From the NCBI GenBank assembly GCA_018817385.1, contig JAHIUA010000087.1, forward strand, positions 62,001-126,000: a stretch of 64,000 nt of DNA. The letters are read 5' to 3'. Of this stretch, positions 55,818-64,000 are shown piece after piece. Made by a program: the position numbers and the translations under genes. The DNA is from Pseudomonadota bacterium (GTDB taxonomy: Bacteria; Desulfobacterota; Desulfobulbia; Desulfobulbales; Desulfocapsaceae). Positions within the stretch are counted from its first letter, which is position 1, and each line of letters opens with the position of its first letter. Below the pieces are notes generated by a model. It saw nothing but the letters and a program-made list of their open reading frames with translations, did no database searches and was not told the DNA's origin.

Positions 55818-56238
55818 ATTCTTCTGAGGCTGTTAGGAGAATCGTTAAGAGATCATACGACCAAGCTTAGCTGGGCCGCGCAGCGGTGTCGGTTGGAGTC
55901 TCTGGGGCGCATCGGCATGGAATTAAACATCTGAGGGGCAAGCCCCCTGTCAGTGTTTCAGTATTAACTGTATAAAATAGCATGAATTACTAGCCGAAGG
56001 CAAGGGCGTTACAGTGAGGCAGGGTCTGAAGAAGTCATAACAAAGGGGGCACAGACCGGTATGACCAACAAGTGTTTGTCGCGATGAAGGATTGATTGCC
56101 GCCAAAGAACAGTGGGCCAAGATTGACTACCCGGTTCCGGCTTGGCAATCTTGATGAAACGCCAGGTGGGCGCAAGGCGGAAGTGCCCTTGGACTTGAGC
56201 GGCACGGAGGGGGGCGGTCCCAAGTGTCGAGCATTCAA
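55818..56238. other. Gene-free stretch, part GC-rich
   Basis: 421 bp. From about 56100 to 56230 base composition is richer in G and C than the surroundings and open in several frames, perhaps a piece of imported DNA. No family recognised. Confidence 0.35.
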
Positions 56239-56553
56239 TCAGGTGGCCAATTTGAGGCCAACGATACCTGCACAGATGAGCGTAAGACTGAGGAGGCGTG
56301 TTACGATTGCCGATTCACCAAACAGGATAATGCCCAATATCGCTGTGCCAACGGCACCGACACCAACCCAAATGGCATAGGCGGTACCGACTGGAAGTGA
56401 TTTCATTGCCACACCGAGTAAACCAAGGCTAACGAGCATTGCCAGTACGGTGCCGACAGTTGGCCAAAGACGCGTAAATCCCTCTGTGTATTTGAGTCCA
56501 ATCGCCCATCCGATTTCGAATAGCCCGGCAGTAATAAGAATTACCCAATTCAT
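56239..56553 (-). CDS. sugE: SMR-family guanidinium exporter
   Basis: 104 residues, four membrane helices. The essential Glu lies in [17 protein letters not shown], the motif that separates SugE/Gdx from EmrE; also [15 protein letters not shown] and FGE in helix 4. SugE/Gdx members swap guanidinium for protons as dimers in the inner membrane. This is supported by the upstream leader, which carries two ACGR-loop hairpins of a guanidine-II riboswitch. AAAGG lies about seven bases before ATG 56553. Monocistronic. Confidence 0.93.
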   Translation of the reverse strand: MNWVILITAGLFEIGWAIGLKYTEGFTRLWPTVGTVLAMLVSLGLLGVAMKSLPVGTAYAIWVGVGAVGTAILGIILFGESAIVTRLLSLTLICAGIVGLKLAT

Positions 56554-56571
56554 AAATACCTTTCAAAGTGG

Positions 56572-56614
56572 CGGGGCCGTCCCCGATGGAAAATTGAGCA
56601 ATGAGGTCGTCTTC
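56572..56614 (-). promoter_or_regulatory. Guanidine-II (mini-ykkC) riboswitch candidate
   Basis: On the minus strand two small hairpins occur: GAAG-ACGA-CCTC (56614-56603, one mismatch) and the perfect CGGGG-ACGG-CCCCG (56585-56572), both with ACGR tetraloops closed by G-C. They are 17 bases apart and end about 18 bases before the sugE start. This is the architecture of the guanidine-II class, whose usual target is sugE. Confidence 0.8.
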
Positions 56615-56804
56615 AGCTCCAGGTAGGTTGCCTGGTTACGTTAAACAACGACTTTGTCTATCTTTGTATGACATATCAATCAGATACGAAGCTGGCAGTG
56701 CAGCATTCCACTATTGGCTTAATTGCTTAGCGCGGCTCGACTGCAATCCCGACCAACCCCTTTTTAACATCAGCAGGACCCGAGGGGAATTTTTGTTGAG
56801 AGTT

Positions 56805-57302
56805 TTATTGTTCATAAATAATTAGTTCGCTTCGCTCTCTTTCTTGATTTAAATCCTTTATCGCTTTCAGACTCTCAATCCTGAAAATGTATTGGGCGCT
56901 TAAACCAGCATTCCTGGCACCTATCAGAACGTGAGTTTTATACCAAGTAAATGGCTGCAGGGAATCGTCGATTGTGGTTGCAACATAAGAAAAAGCCTCT
57001 ATCGTGTCACCTTGGGTATTCGTAACTATGACAAGCTTCTTTTCGTATCCTTTACCAACTCCCTCAGTAAGATCAAGGCCTGCCACCTCACCAGGATCGA
57101 TTTCAAAGACTACTCCCTCAATAACGTCCTTATCTGATCCAGTAAAAGAAGCATCACACTTTGCAGAACCGTCTCTTCCGATTTTATGAAATTTCAACTC
57201 ATGCCCATTGAGCATATAGACCCCGATTGGCCTGACACTTGACACGCGTGCCTTGAGGCGATCTTGAGACATATTTGATCCGTATGCGAAATATTTCATC
57301 AT
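56805..57302 (-). CDS. Gamma-glutamylcyclotransferase-like (AIG2/GGCT) protein
   Basis: 165 residues with the family start KYFAYGSNMSQDRLKAR, which binds the glutamyl group, and the acid region GVVFEIDPGEVAGLDLTEG containing the likely catalytic Glu, followed by GYEKKLV and FSYVAT. Enzymes of this fold release 5-oxoproline from gamma-glutamyl amines or peptides. Two ATGs in tandem (57302 and 57299) are possible, with no strong ribosome site. Single gene, 251 bp from sugE. Confidence 0.88.
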   Translation of the reverse strand: MMKYFAYGSNMSQDRLKARVSSVRPIGVYMLNGHELKFHKIGRDGSAKCDASFTGSDKDVIEGVVFEIDPGEVAGLDLTEGVGKGYEKKLVIVTNTQGDTIEAFSYVATTIDDSLQPFTWYKTHVLIGARNAGLSAQYIFRIESLKAIKDLNQERERSELIIYEQ

Positions 57303-57607
57303 GTGTTTTAGTTCTAATAGGGGGGCCTTTTGCCGGCTTGAGTTACGTAACGGCTTTACTCTTCTATTTCTATAGAGATAACGGTAGCGAAAATCACGAT
57401 TTCACCCAACTGGAGGAAGAGTTGTTACCGGGCGTGTGGTTAGCTAACCACACGCCCGGTGGGGAAGGAGGTACTCATAAAAATATCAATGGATTGTTGC
57501 GACGATTTCATGGACAGATCCCAAACTGTAGGGAAACTGTAAGCCAGGAAATACTCTCGTAACTGCTCGGACACCTGATATTTGGATTCACAGGATCAAG
57601 GCATTCC
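57303..57607. other. Gene-free stretch around a long palindrome
   Basis: 305 bp. The only structure is the 34-bp palindrome at 57427-57460. No gene seen. Confidence 0.45.
57427..57460. repeat. 34-bp perfect palindrome
   Basis: Two 17-base arms (ACCGGGCGTGTGGTTAG and its exact complement) meet without a spacer. G-C rich outer half. Flanked by TTGTT and GGGGA, so no T run on either strand. Could be a terminator for converging RNA, a recombination site or a mobile-element trace. Confidence 0.8.
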
Positions 57608-59248
57608 TTATTTCTTGACGTTGGCCTCCAGCATGGGATCGGAATATTGGTGCAGGTTCCCGTAGAGGGCACCCCAACTGCCATCACTTTGTTTGTCTTT
57701 AGCCAGGGCCACTGTAATCAGCCGAACACCGTCAGCTGTTTTGGCCGCCACTTGTCCTGTTACGCTCCTGGTGGTGCGAACCCTCCAGGTGGTTTTGGTG
57801 GTGTCGGCCCACTCCTCCACGGTTTGTTCTTGCCAGTTGTCTGAAATTATGGTGCAGCGTAGCGGTTTGCCGCCCTCTATTTGGTCTTTTTCCACCAATG
57901 CTTCGGCTTTTTCCTTCAGTTCACCAATGTCGCCATCGGTGTAATGATCGGGAGTCATGAAGGTGCGTTCTTTTCGAATCTCTCGATTCTCTTTATCTTT
58001 GGCAACAAGGGCATCAAATTTTGTCTGGATTTCTTTCCGTTTTGGGTCTGATTCTCCAAGGGCGGTAGTGACTCTCTGAGTTGCTTCGCGAATAGATGTC
58101 ATCCTATTGTGGTCCAGCAGGTTGGGTTTGATGGTCTGGTCTGATTTCCAGCCGTTATCTTTCTCCAATTGGAGCATGGCGGCGTCAATTTCATTTTCGG
58201 CACTTCCCGAAACGGATGCAACACGGCTGGCAAAGCCCTCTTCAAGGTTTTTTAGACGCAGGGGCGCTTGATTGTCGGCCAGATCTTCGAGTTCCCAACT
58301 CTTGCCGTTGAGGAATTCAGTTTTCTGGTACTCCCCATAGAGCACCTTGAAATCCTCATAGCGTTTTTGGGCCTCGGTAAATTTCTCTGGTTCAGAGGTG
58401 CCAGGAACAAACAGCATCTTGTCAGGATTGTATCCCTCTTGGCCAGTGTAGTTGAGATATTCACGGAACTTGGCCACCCACTCTGCCGATTGTTTCCCTT
58501 TTGCTTCTTTGGCTTCGGCAGCATCAGCTTGGGCTTTGGCCTTGGCCACACCTAGATCTGCTATTTTGGTGCTGAGTTCGTTAAATCGGGTTTTCACTGC
58601 GACAAAATCTGGGTGAGCAGGATCGAATTGGTCGCCGTAGTTTTTACCTATTTCGTCAAAAAGTTCCGCGGCCTTTTGGAGGTTGTGATTTGCACCTCGG
58701 GCGTATTTTTCGGCATCGCGTTCGACGAAGTTAAGGTAGCCGGAAATATCTTTCAGCCGTTTTTTTACCCCACCGGGGAGCTCAGCCACGCTCGAGGTCT
58801 TCTCGGCTTCGGCGGGTCCAGACGATTCTGACGAGATCGCGCCGGCGAGTTGTGGTTCTTTGACCTCAGGCTTTTTGGCGAGGCCTCTGATCTCCTGGGA
58901 TGAACCCTTTGTAGTCCTTCCCAGTTTTTTATCTATGGCCTTCCTTGTGCGCTCATACTTGGATTCTAATGATGTTATTTTTTTATGTTCGGAATCAAGT
59001 TGTTTAAGGACATCTAGTTTGGCGGAAATTTCTTCAAGCTGTTTGTCTGCTTCTTCATTTTTTCCATTAAACATGTTTTTTTCAGCAAAACGCAACTCTT
59101 TGTCAATTTCGTTCGCAATCCCATCAGGTTGCTGGGAAGACAAATCCTGTGCTATCGCAATATGCTTGCCATGGAACCCATCAATGGGAAACCCCAGTGA
59201 CATAAAGGTTAACATCACCCCCCAACAAAACAATTTTGTTTTTCGCAT
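57608..59248 (-). CDS. Large exported coiled-coil protein, unknown function
   Basis: 546 residues from ATG 59248, with GGAGAG eight bases upstream; the ATG at 59290 has no such site. A signal peptide (about 1-34, FCWGVMLTFMSLGFPIDGF) precedes long Glu/Lys/Ala-rich helices (about 40-270, for example AKAKAQADAAEAKEAKGK) and a more mixed C-terminal part containing CTIISDNWQEQT and TWRVRTTRSVTG, which may be a small beta domain. Many acidic and basic residues, only one Cys in the mature part. I do not recognise the family. It adjoins the IS4 element, which could disturb its promoter (150 bp of upstream DNA remains). Confidence 0.8.
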   Translation of the reverse strand: MRKTKLFCWGVMLTFMSLGFPIDGFHGKHIAIAQDLSSQQPDGIANEIDKELRFAEKNMFNGKNEEADKQLEEISAKLDVLKQLDSEHKKITSLESKYERTRKAIDKKLGRTTKGSSQEIRGLAKKPEVKEPQLAGAISSESSGPAEAEKTSSVAELPGGVKKRLKDISGYLNFVERDAEKYARGANHNLQKAAELFDEIGKNYGDQFDPAHPDFVAVKTRFNELSTKIADLGVAKAKAQADAAEAKEAKGKQSAEWVAKFREYLNYTGQEGYNPDKMLFVPGTSEPEKFTEAQKRYEDFKVLYGEYQKTEFLNGKSWELEDLADNQAPLRLKNLEEGFASRVASVSGSAENEIDAAMLQLEKDNGWKSDQTIKPNLLDHNRMTSIREATQRVTTALGESDPKRKEIQTKFDALVAKDKENREIRKERTFMTPDHYTDGDIGELKEKAEALVEKDQIEGGKPLRCTIISDNWQEQTVEEWADTTKTTWRVRTTRSVTGQVAAKTADGVRLITVALAKDKQSDGSWGALYGNLHQYSDPMLEANVKK

Positions 59249-59398
59249 TATCTCTCTCCTGAAAAAATATTGGCTGATTAATTGTTTCATTAATCAGTTT
59301 TAAAAAACTTATTTCCAACAATCCTTTCTAATGTCTTGCAACAATATAGAATCTGCCCTGAACAAATTATTAATTCCTCCCCAGGCTTTTTAGTTAAA

Positions 59399-60951
59399 AC
59401 TCAAGTTTCCGAATTGACCTAATTAACCGTAATAGCGTTGTTACGTTGGAATAACCTCTGGCCAGTTTGTAGCATATCTATTGCAATGTTCATAATTGAA
59501 TCAACAAGAGCAAGTGCAACATCTTCAGTCACAATACCTGCTGACCGGATTTCTTGCATGGCCAAGCTGAGTATCCGTTGCAATGCCACTACAAGGCTGA
59601 GGTCTTTCATTTCATCACTGCAGGCAAAGAACAGGGAACCGAGTGTCCGGGGATCATCATGACAACGCTGTTCAAACGCCAGAAAGATGTAGCGACTCAT
59701 AGCAATGGTGATATGTGCGACCATGCCATCGTAATCACGCAGTTGGGTTTCTCTTTCCAGGTTCAGGTAGTGCTTCATCATCTTGAAGAATACCTCGATA
59801 TCCCACCGCTTGCCGTAGATCCGTACAACTTCCTCATCCGACAATTTGGTATCAGTGGACACAATCCCAAGCCACTGCAGCTTCTTGTTGCGGTTGCGGA
59901 CAAATACAATCTTTATCTGTTGTCCCTCTTTGGTTTCCACCACCAAACTACTAAGGATCTTGGCCTTGCCTGGTCTTTTCCGCAACTGGCTGTACAACTT
60001 GCTCAATCTTACCCACTGTCCTTTGTAGTGGTAGAGCACAGTGGGCATATCCTTGGCCATACAGATTACCGGTAGATGTCTACCGAGTGCGGCCAGAATT
60101 TTCGGAAAACAAAACCAGCTGTCCATCAAAACATAGTCAGCCCCAAGCCCCAAGTTGAGAGCTCGTTTTACCATTGTTTCCAAATGGTCAGTGGATTTTG
60201 TCAGAGCTTCAATCCGTCTTTTATAACCGCAATTTCGCTTATCCAGTTCTTTTGTGATTCCCTACAACCGTTTGTCCGACTTGGTCGACGAACAGAGGAC
60301 AAAGTCCAGCGGCAGGAAACTATTTCCGTCGGACCAGCCAAGGGTGAGCAGCTTAAAGCCCTTCAAGTTACGACCACTGTTGTGGTCATAGATCCAGGCC
60401 AGTAACTCAACTACCTTGGAACGGGAACGGTCATAGGTGGAGTCGTCGAAGATCAACACTTTTTCTCGTTCTTCGCTGGTCAACACATCGAAGAAACGGA
60501 CAACAACAGCCACCAACTTCAGCATGAACTTACGCCAGTTATGCTTGGGATTCTTGAGGAAGTCATAAGCCGCATCCTTTTTGAATCCCAGGTTGGGGTT
60601 CCTTACAATCGCCTGGAAAAAGTTAACACCTTCAAATGGCAGGGAAAAGATGGCGGTGAACAAAATGAGCGGGGATACCCCCCGCAGCTTTCTAATTCCG
60701 TTGCCATGCGGCAGGGTTCCAACTTTGAAATCCCTCATAAAGGATGAAATCCTGTTCTGCAGTTGTTTTGCTTCTTGTTGATCCCGATATTGTTTGGTAT
60801 TGTTCATGTCAGCCTTTCCTTTCTGATATTATTGAGTTTTTCGCAGATCCCAATATACCGGAACGTGAAAGGCTTTTCACGTTAATATGTAATTATTTTA
60901 ACAGATTGACGCATTTTTTCGTCCTGTCGTCGTCAACTTCGAAACTTGAGT
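59399..60951 (-). mobile_element. IS4-family insertion sequence
   Basis: About 1.55 kb bounded by imperfect inverted repeats: ACTCAAGTTTCCGAATTGAC at 59399-59418 and its counterpart at 60932-60951 (about 17 of 20 match). The transposase fills nearly all of it; its stop codon touches the left repeat. No clear target-site duplication is seen (expected 8-12 bp), so the flanks may have been altered after insertion. Confidence 0.85.
59419..60807 (-). pseudogene. IS4 transposase with one in-frame amber codon
   Basis: The frame runs from ATG 60807 to TAG 59419, 462 codons, normal for the family, but codon 182 (60264-60262) is TAG. Sequence on both sides is one continuous transposase in the same frame: SSTKSDKRL-stop-GITKELDKRN. 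The DDE residues are present: first Asp in IFDDSTYDRS, second in VLMDSWFCF, Glu in IYGKRWDIEVFFKMMK, which fits the IS4 signature Y-x2-R-x3-E-x6-K. A single change (for example CAG to TAG) would explain it, so inactivation is recent unless an amber suppressor exists. Confidence 0.9.
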
Positions 60952-61337
60952 ATTTACAAAAATAATTTCACTCTGCCCCCTTTTGCCCCTGGCTTGCTTG
61001 CGTTGAAATCTGATAAGGCGGAGCAGGTGCGAATGCGTTGGATAGGTGGAGCGCGTAGCGCAAGACTATCCAGCGTGTTCGAGGCACGCAACAGCGGCCG
61101 TGACACTCCATCCTTCGATGGATATTGGTATCCATAATGTTCTGCTAAGCCCTGTAAACCAAATTTTCTTTTCTTTTTTCATGTAAATCTCTCGAAAGTC
61201 TCATAGACTAACCTCTCGGGCAATTCTTTCCTCGTTTTTCATTGCATAACATAAAAATCACCAGTTCATCTGGTACGTTTTGTTGTTAAAAGAGTCAGGC
61301 GAAGATCTGATCCCGAATCTCTGCTCTTATGATTTGC
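60952..61337. other. Gene-free stretch beside the IS
   Basis: 386 bp. A plus-strand frame to 61137 is not convincing as a gene. Contains the imperfect palindrome at 61036-61075. Confidence 0.4.
61036..61075. repeat. Extragenic palindromic element
   Basis: Outer arms CGTTGGATAG/CTATCCAGCG (one G-T pair) enclose an inner perfect stem GCGC-GTA-GCGC. The 'GGATA...GCGTAGCGC...TATCC' form resembles dispersed extragenic palindromes of many proteobacteria. Single copy here. Confidence 0.5.
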
Positions 61338-61658
61338 TTAATCGTTTTTGTTCGAGAACTTGATGTACTTGCTGTAAAATGGAAGTGTTATCGTTGCGAC
61401 ACCCACGATCACCAGGAAGAGAGAGGCCGGTACATAATTTTTCGCCCCGCCGCGGGATGGCATGAGTACCGTGAAATCAAGCGGTGCTGTGCAGGCGTAG
61501 ATAATTATGAAAAGCCCTCCCAGCACGGTGAAGATTTTCAGTATATATTGGACCAGGGTATAGTGGCTGAAGTTTCTCTCTATGAAGAGATAGAGAGGAA
61601 TATAGATAAAAGGTGTAAAAAAAAGACTAGATCCAAATAAAGAGGCAAGGCTACACAT
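61338..61658 (-). CDS. Small membrane protein, unknown
   Basis: 106 residues, three hydrophobic helices (about 5-25, 38-56 and 75-96) joined by short polar loops, ending in KYIKFSNKND. ATG 61658 has GGAAGA eight bases upstream. No family recognised. The balanced helices and the ribosome site support a real gene. It lies between the IS4 element and a group II intron remnant, so it may be part of imported DNA. Confidence 0.6.
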   Translation of the reverse strand: MCSLASLFGSSLFFTPFIYIPLYLFIERNFSHYTLVQYILKIFTVLGGLFIIIYACTAPLDFTVLMPSRGGAKNYVPASLFLVIVGVATITLPFYSKYIKFSNKND

Positions 61659-62143
61659 GTTCGATATCTTCCGGTACTATAATTATCTGTGATGTCCGGG
61701 GTGGTATTTCCTTCACCGGCGTTCCATTAACTTTTGGGACAATTCAGCCTCCTGCTCGAGCACCAAGCCATTTCCACCTCCGGCAATTGCGACCGCCCAG
61801 ACTTGTGACTGGCAAGAGAATCCTGCAAATCTTTTAAGGAGCTCCTTAATCATCTATTTGTTTGTTGCATCGAGCAGGTCAGGAGCTTTACAGCCTCATT
61901 CCCTCTTAAGAACTGTGCGTGACAGTTTCCCGTCACACGGCTTAAGCATCTCGAAAGGCAGTCCTTCGTTTGGGGCCCGGCTATTTACCTCTATGCTGTC
62001 ATGGCCCTGTATTCACGAGCAGACATGGCTGGCAATAGTTTGCTTTCCTTGTTATTTCTGCGCTCCCAAAAGTAATTTGCAAATTCTGGGAGATAAGGAT
62101 TAGCGGCTATTTTGATTTTATTAAATTTCTTATTTCCATAACA
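61659..62143. other. Gene-free stretch with group II intron remnant
   Basis: 485 bp. The intron piece at 61868-61943 is the only feature recognised; 61944-62143 could be more of the same intron but has no reverse-transcriptase frame. Confidence 0.45.
61868..61943 (-). ncRNA. Group II intron 3' end (domains V-VI), remnant
   Basis: On the minus strand 61943-61908 folds as domain V: AAGCCGTGTGACGG, GAAA loop, CTGTCACGCACAGTTCTT, with the catalytic AGC triad, a GNRA loop and the two-base bulge. Directly after, 61905-61868 can form a domain VI-like stem (AGGCT-GTAA-AGCTCCT) with an unpaired A in CCTGACC. No maturase/reverse transcriptase gene is present within 200 bp upstream, where it should be, so this is a 3' fragment. 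Confidence 0.75.
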
Positions 62144-63496
62144 CTAAGCCTTCTCTTTCCCTGAGCACAACGCAAACTGAGATTCCAGCGTTTCGCGCAC
62201 CTCCGACAGCCGCCTTTCGATCCGCGCACGATCATGGCTGGATTCGATGCAGCGATCGGCCAGTTCGGCAATACACTGTAACTGTTCGTAGAGTGCTCGT
62301 AAGTGGCTGGGCATGATCGTCAGACTGCCGATGGTATCAAGAGCGCCGAGCAGGCGCGCCAGAATAGCAACATTCGCTTCGGCGCTACCCCGAATCTGAT
62401 CGAAGGCCTCGGCCAATAAACCCTCAAAGCTCGGAACAATCGCCACCACACGCAGCGTTTCTCCATCGTAACGATACAATGGCGGGAATTGTCGACTGGC
62501 CAATCGGGCCAGAATCGATGTCAGATAGTCCACGCACATCACCGCCGTTGAGGTGTCATTGACCCCAGGAGAAAGTGCCTTGATGGCCATATCTACAATC
62601 TGCCTGATGCCGAAAGCCGGGTCCTGTTGAACTGTGCGATGGCGGCCAATACTGTAGGCAGCATTAAGCGCATCAATTGCCTTCTGGTCCGGTGGGTAAG
62701 TCAGGGCGAGTGATACCAGGGGTGTATCTTGCACAACGAACGCGCCGATGCCGTGTTCCATACGCACGATGGTTCTGTTGTCCTCCGCCAGACGCAGCAG
62801 CGCACTGTTATTCACGCTTTCAATGTAACCGCTTACTGCGGCCGGCACTGGATACCAGGTTCTCTCATCCAGTGGCTCGAGCACCTGGTTCCGTCCTTCA
62901 TCTTCATCAGGCCCCTGATCCAGTTTTTCTGGCAGTAGCCGATCAATAGAGGCGTTAGTCTCCTGTGCGACCGAGGCGATGATGTTGGATGCCTGGATCG
63001 ACGAGGCAATATGATGAATGAAATAGATAAGGACACCCACGCCACCGAGCGACATTACGAATGCAAAGAATACCGCCAGATTCGGCACGAACTCGTCTAC
63101 ACCACTACTGCCACGAATGGTGCGCAGCACGATCAGGCAATAAGCGAAAATGCTGGCGAACACCCCCAGCGTCGCTTGCGTGACGCGGCTGCGCATGAAG
63201 CTCCTCAGAATGCGAGAGGTGTACTGGCCCGACGCCAGCACCAGTGCCAGCAGGGTCATGGAGAAGGTTATGCCCATAACCGTCATCATCGAACCGGCCA
63301 ACGTGGACAACATCTGGCGCGCGCCTTCCGCACCCACCCCAAACAAGCGTGGCCACTGGTTCAGCCATCGGTGGAAGCCGGCAGAGTCTACTTCGATCAA
63401 CACGAACGCGAAGGTAATGCTGTCCGTGACCATCAGCGAAGGCATAAACCAGAAGCTCGATCGCAGATTGCCCCAAAAATGTCTTAACTTATTCAT
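62144..63496 (-). CDS. DUF2254 membrane protein
   Basis: 450 residues from ATG 63496, preceded by GGAAATGG; it overlaps the end of the phosphoketolase fragment. The N-terminal part has four membrane helices (about 20-40, 65-90, 105-125, 140-165) in the DUF2254 pattern: WFMPSLMV at the start, GSMMTVMGITFSMTLLALVLAS, then QYTSRILRSFMRSR. The soluble C-terminal part holds GIRQIVDMAIKALSPGVNDTSTAV, the most conserved block of the family. Function unknown. G and C content appears higher than in most of the window, which suggests transfer together with the neighbouring phosphoketolase tail. Confidence 0.92.
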   Translation of the reverse strand: MNKLRHFWGNLRSSFWFMPSLMVTDSITFAFVLIEVDSAGFHRWLNQWPRLFGVGAEGARQMLSTLAGSMMTVMGITFSMTLLALVLASGQYTSRILRSFMRSRVTQATLGVFASIFAYCLIVLRTIRGSSGVDEFVPNLAVFFAFVMSLGGVGVLIYFIHHIASSIQASNIIASVAQETNASIDRLLPEKLDQGPDEDEGRNQVLEPLDERTWYPVPAAVSGYIESVNNSALLRLAEDNRTIVRMEHGIGAFVVQDTPLVSLALTYPPDQKAIDALNAAYSIGRHRTVQQDPAFGIRQIVDMAIKALSPGVNDTSTAVMCVDYLTSILARLASRQFPPLYRYDGETLRVVAIVPSFEGLLAEAFDQIRGSAEANVAILARLLGALDTIGSLTIMPSHLRALYEQLQCIAELADRCIESSHDRARIERRLSEVRETLESQFALCSGKEKA

Positions 63497-63650
63497 GCGT
63501 CCATTTCCAATTGAGAATTTCCGGCATGTTTTCGCCGTGTTTATCGATGTAGGCTTTGGGGCCGGGAAGCATGTCACGCAACAACTGTTTAGCGTCGTAA
63601 GGGGCGCAAGGCCGCAGACTCGGCACCCGGTCGATGACATCAGCGACCCC
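63489..63650 (-). pseudogene. xfp: Phosphoketolase, last 53 residues only
   Basis: The frame GVADVIDRVPSLRPC ... AYIDKHGENMPEILNW-KW matches the extreme C-terminus of phosphoketolase (DVIDRxP ... YIxxHGEDMPEIxxWxW). An in-frame TGA lies five codons before the first recognised residue, and the remaining 740 or so residues are absent. The stop overlaps the start of the DUF2254 gene (ATGAATAA), so the fragment marks the breakpoint of a transferred or deleted segment in which the two genes were once adjacent. Confidence 0.82.
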
Positions 63651-63727
63651 TTTAATTTTTTTTCAGCGGGAAGATTTTGGCCACTGAAATATTTGTCAGA
63701 TTGATTTTCTTGTCAGCTGTTATTGAG

Positions 63728-63979
63728 TTAAGCCTTCTTAACAATACTAATTATATATAACAAAATAACAGCGCCAACAGTGGCTGTAATAATAGAGCCT
63801 ATTAACCCGCTTGCTGTGAGGCCTAGCAAACTGAAAACAAAGCCACCCAATACAGCACCAACTATTCCCACAAGAATATTACCTACGACGCCAAATCCTC
63901 TTCCTTTCATTATGTTGCCAGCAAGCCACCCAGCTAGCGCGCCAATTGCTAAAAAAATTATTAAGCTATTGATATCCAT
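63728..63979 (-). CDS. GlsB/YeaQ/YmgE-family membrane protein
   Basis: 83 residues, three membrane helices rich in Gly: ALAGWLAGNIMKGRGFGVVGN then ILVGIVGAVLGGFVF and a final helix to ISIVKKA. This is the transglycosylase-associated (GlsB/YeaQ) family, small stress-linked inner-membrane proteins without known activity. GGAGG lies five bases before ATG 63979. It may belong with the DUF2254 gene as a stress island. Confidence 0.93.
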   Translation of the reverse strand: MDINSLIIFLAIGALAGWLAGNIMKGRGFGVVGNILVGIVGAVLGGFVFSLLGLTASGLIGSIITATVGAVILLYIISIVKKA

Positions 63980-64000
63980 GATACCTCCAGTTTAATTTTT

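Noticed and set aside
1-64000. tRNA, rRNA or CRISPR arrays
   Set aside because: None recognised; the only regular repeats are coding, and no spacer-repeat pattern was seen.

Overview
The window reads as chromosomal DNA of a Gram-negative anaerobe, most likely a Desulfobacterota member close to the Desulfobulbales. The signs are a rubrerythrin, a four-haem cytochrome c beside a haem-motif hybrid kinase, many PAS/hybrid histidine kinases, an ErcA-type regulatory alcohol dehydrogenase, a DsrE-like gene whose in-frame UGA is best read as selenocysteine, and a decayed tungsten aldehyde oxidoreductase. This placement is inferred from gene content only. No rRNA or tRNA gene was recognised.

Layout. 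1-0.8 kb: end of an AraC regulator and a broken LysE exporter gene. 0.95-7.7 kb: lipoprotein, RND pump, adaptor and TetR regulator on the minus strand, divergent from dgkA; a shared operator lies between two good promoters. 7.7-11 kb: ald, a conserved small protein, an isochorismatase-like protein lacking its catalytic Cys, and rubrerythrin. 11.3-16.6 kb: a minus-strand signalling operon (tetrahaem cytochrome, haem-motif hybrid kinase, receiver protein, receiver-kinase). 17.2-20.9 kb: an orphan membrane helix protein and the overlapping ercA/PAS-kinase pair. 21.6-25.2 kb: DUF4242 protein, exported metallo-beta-lactamase-fold protein, TRIC-like channel, nitroreductase. 25.8-30.3 kb: DUF2156 protein with a heterodimeric MdlAB-type ABC exporter. 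30.3-36.4 kb: racemase broken by a 14-bp duplication, a hypothetical gene, an MscS-family channel, an EHD/dynamin-like GTPase. 37.0-39.2 kb: apparently leaderless tetR, yqhD-like dehydrogenase, and the DsrE-like selenoprotein. 39.3-41 kb: aldehyde oxidoreductase remnant and flavoredoxin-like protein. 41.2-48.3 kb: operon of secreted subtilase, TIGR03032 protein and a 1576-residue repeat protein. 49-57.3 kb: ndk, PAS kinase, MFS transporter, truncated CPBP protein, GAF-GGDEF cyclase, sugE under a probable guanidine-II riboswitch, gamma-glutamylcyclotransferase. 57.4-64 kb: a large exported coiled-coil protein of unknown role, an IS4 element whose transposase has one amber codon, a group II intron 3' remnant, a DUF2254 protein, a phosphoketolase tail and a GlsB/YeaQ protein; this end looks like a landing zone for mobile DNA.

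Themes. Gene decay is frequent: LysE, racemase, aldehyde oxidoreductase, CPBP, transposase and phosphoketolase. Export and envelope functions dominate: RND, ABC, SMR, MFS, MscS and the large secreted protein. Redox sensing is the other thread. The strongest single observations are the selenocysteine DsrE-like gene with a SECIS-like hairpin, the sugE riboswitch, the shared TetR operator, the leaderless tetR, the cytochrome-kinase operon and the subtilase/TIGR03032/repeat-protein operon.
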